A DNA stretch of 64,000 bases from JAEYZS01 sp964469265 (lineage in GTDB: Bacteria; Bdellovibrionota; Bdellovibrionia; Bdellovibrionales; JAEYZS01), in contig CAYXYF010000008.1 in NCBI GenBank assembly GCA_964469265.1, forward strand, positions 1-64,000, read 5' to 3'. Shown here one piece after another: positions 16,847-23,954 of this stretch; within the stretch, counting starts at the first letter, position 1; every line of letters starts with the position of its first letter. The notes beneath the pieces were generated by a model, which saw only the letters and a program-made list of their open reading frames with translations, was not told the DNA's origin and made no database searches. Position numbers and translations under genes: made by a program.

Positions 16847-18247
16847 TTAAGGCATCAGCTCTGGTCGTTTCTCGTTCATCTTACGAGTTACTTTTTGCCA
16901 GTTTGTTAATCCATTTGCTTTGGTAATCGTAGGATCAGCATAGCCAGCACTTGCAGGATTTCTGGTTGGATCTTTTTTACCGCCTGGTAAGAAAGCTTTT
17001 AAATCAATTCCGCTATCTTTTGTATTGCCACTGCCGCCTCTAGCGCCACCGCCACCGAAGGATCCGTTTCCATATCCGCCGCCAGCGCCGCCAACTATAC
17101 CTCCGCCGCTACCGCCTCTTGTTCCGTAAAGAATATCTTTATCGAGGGGCTCTTGGTTTGAACCTGTACCTTCATTAGAGCCAAAAGCGAAACTTCCACC
17201 GCCACCATCAAGGCCGCCGCCACCGCCGCCGCCTTGTTGCGCGTTGACTCTTGCAGCGCTACCTTGTTGATCGCCGTTTCCGCCGTAATCGTAGTCACGC
17301 GCAAAAGCGTCGTCATTAAAATCTAAACTGCCTGGACCTGGAACACCGCCTGGAACTGGAGAGTTTGGACTTGCAGGTCCACCGATTGTTGTACAGTTTG
17401 GAGAGAAAGGATTGTTCACACAAGTACAGTATTGTAAGTTTTGAGATGCATAGTCTGGATTGCTACAATTGTTCATAGCGATCTTACACTTAGGATGATC
17501 TTGTCTTCCAGGCTTCAAACAAAACTGAGTACACTCTTCATCATTGAAAGCAGCATCACCCTGACATTTCCCCGCAACCGCATCAGCACAAGCCTGAGAC
17601 CCAATCATCGCAGTCGCAGATTGAATAGCTTGGCCAGTGGCAGCTTTAGCGTAAGTTTCGTAATCTTCACACTGCAAGATTCCTGCCTCATCGTCTGTAC
17701 AAGATTTTTTACACCTGCTGACGGCACGTTGGCACATCCCTGCTACAGCGGCGTTGCTGATACCACTCATTTGATATATTTGTTGCGCCGATTCGCAGGC
17801 CTTCTTCATATTGCCGTTAGCTTTGGCAGACTCCATGGCTCCAACTAAGCTCAATGCCAAGGGCGCGTATTGCGATAACTCTGCTCCTCTACACTGTGAT
17901 TTCGTTTTATTGAGCGCTTCGCCACACTTATCCCCTACGACAGCAGTATTTCCACGAGGGCCCACTACAACTGCATTTTTTTCTCCGTTTCCTAGGACGC
18001 AAGTGAAATTAAAGCCGTCAGTACTTACGGGAGCGTACAAAATACTTTGACACTCCCATTGTTTTGTAACGGAATTAAATCGGGCTGGCATGGTTGCCTC
18101 GTAGGACGTAGAACCAATTGCAACAGCATGGGGATTCTGATTATTAGTCGGCTGTGAAGCAGATAGATCTCCACCGAACCCACTGAAATCTGCGTTTACA
18201 GTCATCGTAAAAAGTAAAAAAGAGACTATCGATAAATATGTTTTCAT
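16847..18247 (-). CDS. Secreted Cys- and Gly-rich protein (466 aa), unknown
   Basis: Signal peptide MKTYLSIVSFLLFTMTVNA; ATG at 18247 preferred over a start 33 bases upstream that would put charged residues before the signal. Residues 50-300 contain about 18 Cys, spaced as in disulfide-bonded domains. Residues 300-410 are a Gly/Ser/Asn-rich low-complexity stretch with runs of seven or more Gly, and the last 55 residues form a charged tail (LKAFLPGGKKDP, NWQKVTRKMNEKRPELMP). The tail resembles in layout that of the downstream neighbour. Probably a surface or periplasmic structural protein. Confidence 0.72.
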   Translation of the reverse strand: MKTYLSIVSFLLFTMTVNADFSGFGGDLSASQPTNNQNPHAVAIGSTSYEATMPARFNSVTKQWECQSILYAPVSTDGFNFTCVLGNGEKNAVVVGPRGNTAVVGDKCGEALNKTKSQCRGAELSQYAPLALSLVGAMESAKANGNMKKACESAQQIYQMSGISNAAVAGMCQRAVSRCKKSCTDDEAGILQCEDYETYAKAATGQAIQSATAMIGSQACADAVAGKCQGDAAFNDEECTQFCLKPGRQDHPKCKIAMNNCSNPDYASQNLQYCTCVNNPFSPNCTTIGGPASPNSPVPGGVPGPGSLDFNDDAFARDYDYGGNGDQQGSAARVNAQQGGGGGGGLDGGGGSFAFGSNEGTGSNQEPLDKDILYGTRGGSGGGIVGGAGGGYGNGSFGGGGARGGSGNTKDSGIDLKAFLPGGKKDPTRNPASAGYADPTITKANGLTNWQKVTRKMNEKRPELMP

Positions 18248-18308
18248 ACATAACTTTATCGGATGAAAGGCTAGGAACATTTAGCGATTTGTTTCAGTTT
18301 GTGATGTT

Positions 18309-18530
18309 TCAAATTAAGACAAATTGGAAAGAATGTTGCGGAACTGTTGTGCGCTTTATACTATAGCANNNNNNNNNNNNNNNNNNNNNNNNNNNNNNNN
18401 NNNNNNNNNNNNNNNNNNNNNNNNNNNNNNNNNNNNNNNNNNNNNNNNNNNNNNNNNNNNNNNNNNNNATTGTGCAGCAACAAGAGGACTCGCTGAAATT
18501 ATAAAAATCGCTATAATTCTTAATATCCAT
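18309..18530 (-). pseudogene. Interrupted third member of the HEARH family (frameshift plus gap)
   Basis: A good ribosome binding site (AGGAG, 18536-18540) precedes an ATG at 18530, but the frame it opens (MDIKNYSDFYNF...) looks unnatural. Reading one base shifted gives ILRIIAIFIISASPLVAAQ, a textbook signal peptide ending at the same Ala-Gln as the 19295-19987 protein (FAQ). Removing one base of the CC at 18527-18528 would place that signal directly behind the ATG. The rest of the gene is lost in the 100-N gap; what follows the gap (18309-18368) is short and its frame is unknown. Either a sequencing/assembly indel or a decayed copy. Confidence 0.5.
18369..18468. other. Assembly gap (100 N)
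   Basis: Placeholder of exactly 100 N. It sits next to tandem paralogs and one copy of an exact 50-bp repeat, so it may hide further repeat units that the assembler could not resolve. Confidence 0.95.
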
Positions 18531-18551
18531 TCGCTCTCCTAGAGTAGAATC

Positions 18552-18601
18552 CTTATGCCATAGGTTTACGGCAGGGAATGATATGTAATGAATTTAGTTG
18601 T
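18552..18601 (-). repeat. Exact 50-bp repeat, copy 1
   Basis: Identical over 50 bases to 20008-20057. On the minus strand it runs from the last codon and stop of the 18594-19298 gene through the spacer to just before the next gene's ribosome binding site. It contains a hairpin (TGCCGTA, loop AACC, TATGGCA) at 18556-18573. No T-run follows, so it is not a standard terminator. Confidence 0.95.
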
Positions 18602-19298
18602 CAGAATAGCCATAGATTCTCACGTATTTGGGATCAATGTGGTTAAAGGTATCGTGGACTAAATCGTTTGCGAGGATTTCGAGGTCTTTTTTGTTTGTGA
18701 AATTTGAATTTGCGTGAAGGTGCTTGTAAATCATGAGTTCATAGGAAAACGCGCCAGCCTTATCCCAGTCCGGAATAAAAACTGCATCGCAGTTTCTGCG
18801 ACCTTTGTGCGGTCCTTTTACACAAACTACGTGTTCTCCATTTAAATACTTTGCGAGCATATCAAGGTGGCGGGCTTCGTGGATTAACGTTCCAGCACGC
18901 TTAAAGTCCATTGCCTGTTCACTGTAACGGTTAGAACTGTCCCAAAAAAAAGGACCATGCAAGAAGATCTCGTTATACCTAGATCCAATCCGTGCGTAGG
19001 CTCCACCCTCAACGTGATCTTGTATAAAAGTACCAGTGACCCACTGGGTGAAGTATGAGAAAAAATCAGCAAAGCCAGTTAGTGATGGGTCTTCAATAAT
19101 ACAAAAAGCTTTTGAAAGCATTAGTGACTGTTTTGAGCTTTCAACAGTTGGAGCAGATTTGATCAGGGTTTTGTATTTGGTATTCCAGAGATATTTTAAA
19201 GTCTGTACGTTTTCACAATTTGCATTTGCATTTGATGTTTGAGTAAAACTAAAGAAAAAGAGAGCAACAATAATGCTAAACGAAAACTTAGCAGTCAT
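18594..19298 (-). CDS. Secreted HEARH-motif protein, putative zincin-like (copy A)
   Basis: 234 residues with a signal peptide ending near TSNANA. Contains H140-E-A-R-H144, which fits the HExxH zinc-peptidase signature within a helix (GTLIHEARHLDML), and a conserved Glu 43 residues later in AGAFSYE that could be the third ligand. A Cys pair (CVKG...NCD) is shared with the neighbouring paralog, and FIPxWxxAGAxSYExM is the longest common block. Starts in an ATGA overlap with the paralog's stop. Peptidase activity is inferred from the motif only; no named family recognised. Confidence 0.75.
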   Translation of the reverse strand: MTAKFSFSIIVALFFFSFTQTSNANANCENVQTLKYLWNTKYKTLIKSAPTVESSKQSLMLSKAFCIIEDPSLTGFADFFSYFTQWVTGTFIQDHVEGGAYARIGSRYNEIFLHGPFFWDSSNRYSEQAMDFKRAGTLIHEARHLDMLAKYLNGEHVVCVKGPHKGRRNCDAVFIPDWDKAGAFSYELMIYKHLHANSNFTNKKDLEILANDLVHDTFNHIDPKYVRIYGYSDN

Positions 19299-19987
19299 CT
19301 TGCTGCCCCATTAACCATAGTTTGATAATCGACAGGGTCGACATAGTTAAATTGGTTGTCTAAGATGAACTTTATCCAAGTCATGATATCATTTCTTTTT
19401 TGAGCATCATACGTTTGATCATAAAGGGTCTTAAAGAACATTACTTCGTAGGAATACGCTCCAGCGTACGTCCAGTTTGGGATGAATTTGTGATCGCATC
19501 CATCCTTTACCTTTGCCTCACCTTTAAGGCAGTAAGTATGGCGATCATCAATTTGTAGCTCTTTTTTCGCGTTGACTTCGAGATGTCTAGCCTCGTGCAC
19601 TAAGACGCTCGCTCGTTTGTAATCCCAAAGCGGATCTGGATCAAAGTATCCAGGCATTATTCGTACACCTCTCTGAGAGCTGATAGTTTGTGCCATTACG
19701 TTTATATCTCGAGAAAGGTCAACAAAGGCGAAGGATACAAATCTTTTGAAATAAATAAAAAAGTCCACTCCCTGGAGTTTTACATTCTCTATCATGCAAA
19801 ATGCTTGGGATAACTTATGGGCCATAGAATTTTTCTCAAAGCGGGTATCGGTAATCTGAATCAGAGGAAGATATTTATTGTTCCAGTTGGATTGCAAAAG
19901 ACGAATGTCATCGCAGTTGGACTGAGCAAACGAATTTGCTGAAAAGCCGCTAATGCTCAAAAAAACCAGTAAGATTAAAGACTTCAT
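19295..19987 (-). CDS. Secreted HEARH-motif protein, putative zincin-like (copy B)
   Basis: 230 residues, paralog of the downstream gene. ATG at 19987 has AGAGGTTGGA just upstream; the signal peptide MKSLILLVFLSISGFSANSFA is clear. Motif H131-E-A-R-H135 (SVLVHEARHLEVN), then CLKG...GCDHKFIPNWTYAGAYSYEVMFF with the candidate ligand Glu181. The first 60 mature residues also match copy A (NCDDIRLLQSNWNNKYLPLI against NCENVQTLKYLWNTKYKTLI). The pair is translationally coupled. Likely periplasmic or released; substrate unknown. Confidence 0.75.
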   Translation of the reverse strand: MKSLILLVFLSISGFSANSFAQSNCDDIRLLQSNWNNKYLPLIQITDTRFEKNSMAHKLSQAFCMIENVKLQGVDFFIYFKRFVSFAFVDLSRDINVMAQTISSQRGVRIMPGYFDPDPLWDYKRASVLVHEARHLEVNAKKELQIDDRHTYCLKGEAKVKDGCDHKFIPNWTYAGAYSYEVMFFKTLYDQTYDAQKRNDIMTWIKFILDNQFNYVDPVDYQTMVNGAAR

Positions 19988-20007
19988 TCCAACCTCTAAG
20001 TACAATA

Positions 20008-20057
20008 CTTATGCCATAGGTTTACGGCAGGGAATGATATGTAATGAATTTAGTTGT
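20008..20057 (-). repeat. Exact 50-bp repeat, copy 2
   Basis: Second copy of the 50-bp element at 18552-18601, here upstream of gene B. It includes the same TAA stop context (ACAACTAA on the minus strand). The bases before it stay open for 18 codons in the frame ending at this TAA, which fits, weakly, a truncated relic of another family member lost by recombination. Confidence 0.9.
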
Positions 20058-20138
20058 AATGATTACCCAGAGGACGGGCAATTTTGGTCTCTAAAGACAA
20101 AATTTGGCCCTACGCTCTTACTCGTCTCCTCTTAACCT

Positions 20139-20570
20139 CTAAGGAATGCGCGCTAAAACCATATCTCGCTGGTTAAAGACTTCTCCTGTTGCCTTGCCAA
20201 TAATGGTTATTGAAACAGCTAGAGTTTCGCAAAAATTATTACATCTAAACTGAGCGATTGCCTGAAAACGGTCATTGATATCGGCCTGAAAGCGAGTCTT
20301 TAAGCTCAGGTTATTTTGAAACAAAATATCGTTTTTACCCGTGGCGGTATAGAAGGACGCCGTTACGTACTTTGGGTCCTTAAAGCGGAATCTGACCTCT
20401 GGTGAAAAATCATCGCCTCTAAGCTCTACGAAGTCTGTGTTGGCAACGGCCTCTTCAAAAAGATCTGAATCAGCTTTCGTGGCGAGAACATTCGTGTAGT
20501 TTGAAGCAAGAAGCGTTTCACCAAGCACTAAAACAAACAAAAGACTTAAAACAGAAATGGTGGATCTCAT
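20139..20570 (-). CDS. Small secreted protein (143 aa), unknown
   Basis: Signal peptide MRSTISVLSLLFVLVLGETLLA; AGGAGG ribosome binding site close to the ATG. The mature part is predicted beta-rich (PEVRFRFKDPKYVTASFYTATG, LKTRFQADINDRFQAIAQFRC) with one Cys pair (CNNFC). No motif recognised. It leads the HEARH gene pair on the same strand, separated by 150 bases containing the 50-bp repeat. An upstream TTGTGC-N16-TATAGA is a plausible promoter. Confidence 0.68.
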   Translation of the reverse strand: MRSTISVLSLLFVLVLGETLLASNYTNVLATKADSDLFEEAVANTDFVELRGDDFSPEVRFRFKDPKYVTASFYTATGKNDILFQNNLSLKTRFQADINDRFQAIAQFRCNNFCETLAVSITIIGKATGEVFNQRDMVLARIP

Positions 20571-20673
20571 TTGTTACCTCCTCTATACACTTGTGATGTT
20601 TTCGCACAAGATTTATAGAAAAGGCGAAGAAATATATGTTTGTGTAGAATTCTAAAAGGAGTATCTATAAAAA

Positions 20674-21666
20674 TTAGTAGATGATTTCGTCTTTTAAAGA
20701 AGAGTTAGAAACAACAGTTTGTCCCTCTAAGATCACTGTATTCTTTAACTCAGATTTTTCTTTAACAGATACGTTTTTTCCAGCAACGATAAACCCCTCC
20801 AACTTAACATCATCAAAGATTTTGAAGTTTTCATCACACATCAAATACTTCGGCGTAAAGTCAGTATGGATCTTTAGATCAGTTGCAAGATCATTTAACC
20901 TAGTGTTCGGGGCGTATTCTTTTAAAACGGAAGCCAGATAACGACTGCGCTTTTCTGACAATCTATCTAGGAGTGTCTTTGTACAATGAAGATAATCTTT
21001 GGTGTTTCCAGTTTCAAAAAACTCACCATCGGTTTTGAAGACTTGTATTTCATGGCCGTCTTTCAGGGCCAAGCGAAATGCATCAAAGAGCTCTGAGGGC
21101 TCGGTTGTAAGATAGGGGAAAATGGTGTCTGATAAAACTCTAAACCCAGTAAAGTGATATCCGTGTACTGCTTTATCAGGGCGAGATTTTCCGAAATCTA
21201 GAACCTTGCCTTTATCATCAACCCAAATTCCTCCGAACTTTGATCCAACCTCAGGGTGCTCTGTGACGACAAGAGTAGCGATAGGATTATTTAGAAGATG
21301 TTGTTTTTGAGTTTTTGCAATAAATTCCTCATCGCTTAAAAAAACACTATCGCCGTTAGCAACCCAGAAAGAACCCTTTCCCTCTAGGAGATGGCGCGCG
21401 TTCGAAATTCCGCCGCCCGTTCCAAGGACTTCTTTCCCATCGCTAATAAAAGTTAAACCGTTTTGAAGTGAGCCCAGTTTTTCTTTGAGATACGATCCGT
21501 GATGAAACGTATTCACCACGGCATTTTCAAGACGAATAGAGTTAAAATAGTGGTAAGAATAAAAGAACATGGGAACATTCAATAGGGGGACTGCTGGCTT
21601 TGGAATTTTATCCGTGATCGGCTTTAAGCGTGTTCCTAACCCTGCAGATAAGATCATTAAGTTCAT
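20674..21666 (-). CDS. murU: NDP-sugar nucleotidyltransferase, probable MurNAc-1-phosphate uridylyltransferase (MurU)
   Basis: Nucleotidyltransferase that would make UDP-MurNAc from MurNAc-1-phosphate in the recycling route that bypasses de novo synthesis. N-terminal signature LSAGLGTRLKPITDKIPKPAVPLLN (residues 6-30) and the metal-site Asp in FWVANGDSVF. With 330 residues it is about 100 longer than typical MurU; the extra C-terminal part (TLDDVKLEGFIVAGKNVSVKEKSEL-like text near residues 285-330) looks like a left-handed beta-helix end. The adjacent amgK, 18 bases upstream, is the main reason for choosing MurU over a mannose-1-phosphate enzyme. Confidence 0.75.
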   Translation of the reverse strand: MNLMILSAGLGTRLKPITDKIPKPAVPLLNVPMFFYSYHYFNSIRLENAVVNTFHHGSYLKEKLGSLQNGLTFISDGKEVLGTGGGISNARHLLEGKGSFWVANGDSVFLSDEEFIAKTQKQHLLNNPIATLVVTEHPEVGSKFGGIWVDDKGKVLDFGKSRPDKAVHGYHFTGFRVLSDTIFPYLTTEPSELFDAFRLALKDGHEIQVFKTDGEFFETGNTKDYLHCTKTLLDRLSEKRSRYLASVLKEYAPNTRLNDLATDLKIHTDFTPKYLMCDENFKIFDDVKLEGFIVAGKNVSVKEKSELKNTVILEGQTVVSNSSLKDEIIY

Positions 21667-21684
21667 TTCAAAGTCTTTCCCATG

Positions 21685-22728
21685 TTATAGATCGGTAAAA
21701 TGCTTGTCGTAGATATGGTTTGATTCTAAAGCCTCTGCAAGATTTTTATATTTTGGATTCTTTAAAAGAGAATCTCGCACCCTTGCGAGGGTCCCTCTGA
21801 GATATTTCAAATATCTTGTATCTTTTCTTGTGACATAAAAGCTAGCAAAGCTACCACAGGCTTTAAAACATCTTTGTATACTTTGAATTTCATAAATGTA
21901 ATCAAACTCTTTAAAGTCTGCGATAGGTTCATAAACTTTTGCTCGCTCTTCAAAATAGTACTTGAGTAATTTTTGGCAAATGGCGGGAGAGAGATCAACG
22001 TACGAATCTTTTAATAAGCTCACCAGATCGTATTGTATTGGACCCATGCGCGCATCTTGAAAATCAATAACTTTAATTTGGCCGAGCTTAATCATTAGGT
22101 TTCTGGAGTGATAGTCGCGATGAGAAATCAGTTTAGGTTGAGCATCTAGGATTTTACAAATATCAATATAGTCTGCTTGGATTGCTTTAGCCTGTGCGGG
22201 CGAAAAACGAACTCCACATAGCTCTTCTAACAAATACTTATGAGCGTAGTTTAACTCCCATAAAAGCTTTTCTGTATCAAATGCAATTTTAAATGCCGTA
22301 CAATCGGCTTTGTCCAAAGAAGCTGGGTAATGGATTTTAATGAGCTCATCAATTGCTTGTTTGTAGTAGGGGATGGCGACCTCTTGATTTTGATTTTCCC
22401 AAAACTTTCGTTCTAAAGTGAGGTCACCTAAGTCTTCTTGAATCAAAAGACCTTCATTTGGCGATTGAGCGATGATCTTGGGTGTGCGAACCTTGTGCTT
22501 TTGAAAGTGGTTAAGAACGCTCAACAGCGGATATTCCCTTGGGTCCTCACTAAAGGGTTCCCATTCCATTAGGACCCAACTTTTTTCTTCATGAACTATA
22601 CGATAATATCGGCGATTGGAAGCATCACCAGCAAGCTGATAAATTTGAAAGCAATCTGTGTCTAAGGTCTTTGAGACAAAGTTATAGAACTTCATGCCCT
22701 TCGCTTTGTCGTCGTCGATTAGGGTCAT
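21685..22728 (-). CDS. amgK: Anomeric sugar kinase, AmgK-like (MurNAc/GlcNAc recycling)
   Basis: Aminoglycoside-phosphotransferase-fold kinase predicted to phosphorylate MurNAc or GlcNAc at C1. The 347 residues show the nucleotide-side GDASNRRYYRI, the catalytic HRDYHSRNLM and the metal-binding VIDFQDARMGPIQYDLVSLLKDSY, all as in AmgK. A GGAG site eight bases before the ATG at 22728 supports this start. Directly followed by murU, the same pair order as in pseudomonads. Together with NagZ this suggests a complete wall-sugar salvage route. Confidence 0.83.
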   Translation of the reverse strand: MTLIDDDKAKGMKFYNFVSKTLDTDCFQIYQLAGDASNRRYYRIVHEEKSWVLMEWEPFSEDPREYPLLSVLNHFQKHKVRTPKIIAQSPNEGLLIQEDLGDLTLERKFWENQNQEVAIPYYKQAIDELIKIHYPASLDKADCTAFKIAFDTEKLLWELNYAHKYLLEELCGVRFSPAQAKAIQADYIDICKILDAQPKLISHRDYHSRNLMIKLGQIKVIDFQDARMGPIQYDLVSLLKDSYVDLSPAICQKLLKYYFEERAKVYEPIADFKEFDYIYEIQSIQRCFKACGSFASFYVTRKDTRYLKYLRGTLARVRDSLLKNPKYKNLAEALESNHIYDKHFTDL

Positions 22729-22818
22729 ATACCATCTCCAACCCTTTAATGCTGACAGATGGTCCTCATAAACTCAAGGTTAAACTACTGGTACGCAGAT
22801 TGGTCTAATGGCTAGCTA

Positions 22819-23712
22819 CTATTGTGGGCTGATTTCTGGATCCACAAGAAGCAGACTATAAAAGTCTTTAAGATTCGATTTCCCGTGGAATTGTAAATGA
22901 AACGATCTTAACGCAGATATAAACTCAGGTTCTAAGAGGTTTTCATTTGCGATATCATCAAAGGCTTTTTCTGAGGAAATGATAAAGAAAGGTTTTTCTT
23001 TGTTCGAGCACAATTGAACATATTTAAAAATCTCATCAATTTCAGTTTGTGCTAAATCAAGTATCTCAGGAACATAGATAGTTATTTTTCCTAGTTGTGA
23101 AAGACTTTCTGATAAGTTTGGCGAATTTAGTTCAAGGATACTATATGGAACAAACGAGTTTCGTCCCAGCAACGAATGGATGTCGTGTGCAATGGCACGA
23201 GACTGCGAGTAATCTCCACCCGTCAAAAAGAGCGCAGCCTTCCAAGCTTGGTCCGCATCAGTTTTTTCTAAAGCGGCGTTGTTTTTAAGAGACATTACTA
23301 CTTCATCGTGTGTGTTTTTAAACAGCGGAATGACGTTTGAGGATTTTTGAGATTGGGCTTTCATTAAAGACTCTTCAATCTTTATTCTGCGCAAACTTTC
23401 TTTTTTGATAATAAAATCTTTTAAAGTTGTATCTAAGAAGATATGTAGATCCTCAAAGTTTAAAGGGTCAACATGCATCCCATCTTTAACGACAATGGAA
23501 CCAAAAATTTCTCCTTCAATATAGACAGGCACAAGAATTGCGCCCTGTGCAATAACGAACTGCGCACCAGCGTTTCTTTTAATCGTTTCAAAAGTATTGA
23601 TATACTCCTCACTATTACTTTCACTATGGTCGTAATAGATAAACTCTATCGAGCATCCGTATTTTTGCTCGGCGATTTTTGAAACTTTAGTTGTTGCTTC
23701 GAAAATATTCAT
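22819..23712 (-). CDS. GAF-like protein with degenerate sigma-54-activator-type C-domain
   Basis: 297 residues. The N-terminal half (about 1-110) resembles a GAF-type sensor (GAILVPVYIEGEIFGSIVVKDG) and matches in style the same position of the sigma-54 activator encoded next (VAIVPIYIENDFVGTVVS). The C-terminal half looks like an AAA-like fold but has no Walker A lysine (LTGGDYSQSRAIAHDIHS where GxxGxGKE would be expected), no GAFTGA loop and no HTH. It therefore probably cannot hydrolyse ATP or bind DNA and may be a sensor partner. ATG at 23712 has GAGGACG upstream. Preceded by a sigma-54-like promoter. Confidence 0.6.
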   Translation of the reverse strand: MNIFEATTKVSKIAEQKYGCSIEFIYYDHSESNSEEYINTFETIKRNAGAQFVIAQGAILVPVYIEGEIFGSIVVKDGMHVDPLNFEDLHIFLDTTLKDFIIKKESLRRIKIEESLMKAQSQKSSNVIPLFKNTHDEVVMSLKNNAALEKTDADQAWKAALFLTGGDYSQSRAIAHDIHSLLGRNSFVPYSILELNSPNLSESLSQLGKITIYVPEILDLAQTEIDEIFKYVQLCSNKEKPFFIISSEKAFDDIANENLLEPEFISALRSFHLQFHGKSNLKDFYSLLLVDPEISPQ

Positions 23713-23779
23713 CCACGTCCTCAAGCTACAGACTTACTTGATAAGTCCCCTAAGCAGTCTTCATCATGAGAGCTACTAA

Positions 23780-23795
23780 TACAAAGGTTGTGCCG
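23780..23795 (-). promoter_or_regulatory. Sigma-54-like promoter of the GAF-like gene
   Basis: Minus-strand CGGCAC-AACCT-TTGTA matches the -24/-12 consensus TGGCAC-N5-TTGCA except for the first base and the C at -12. Spacing is exact. The predicted transcript starts near 23769, giving a leader of about 57 bases before the ATG at 23712. Confidence 0.5.
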
Positions 23796-23803
23796 AGTTT
23801 AAA

Positions 23804-23866
23804 GCGGTCTAAAGAGAGATCGCCGCAGACCGCAAGCTATTGAAATAGCGTTGAATTTTCAATTTA
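23804..23866. promoter_or_regulatory. Cluster of inverted repeats upstream of the sigma-54-like promoter
   Basis: Three perfect inverted repeats in 63 bases: GCGGTCT/AGACCGC (23804-23810 and 23827-23833), GCTATT/AATAGC (23836-23849) and TTGAA/TTCAA (about 23851-23862). Being just upstream of the promoter at 23780-23795, they are candidates for activator binding sites. Confidence 0.4.
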
Positions 23867-23883
23867 TAAAATTTTTAGGAATA

Positions 23884-23917
23884 AAAAAAGTTCGGCAAAT
23901 CTATGCCGAACTTTTTC
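23884..23917 (-). terminator. Rho-independent terminator of the sigma-54 activator gene
   Basis: Perfect stem AAAAAGTTCGGCA / TGCCGAACTTTTT with a six-base loop, followed on the minus strand by a run of T. It lies about 40 bases after the activator's stop codon and separates it from the GAF-like gene. Confidence 0.88.
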
Positions 23918-23954
23918 TACTTTATGAACCATTTACATGAGTCTAAGAATTGGC

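Noticed and set aside
20001..20016. Sigma-54-like TGGCAT-N5-TTGTA upstream of HEARH gene B
   Set aside because: The predicted start would fall only about three bases before the ATG, leaving no ribosome binding site, and the other repeat copy lacks the -12 element.
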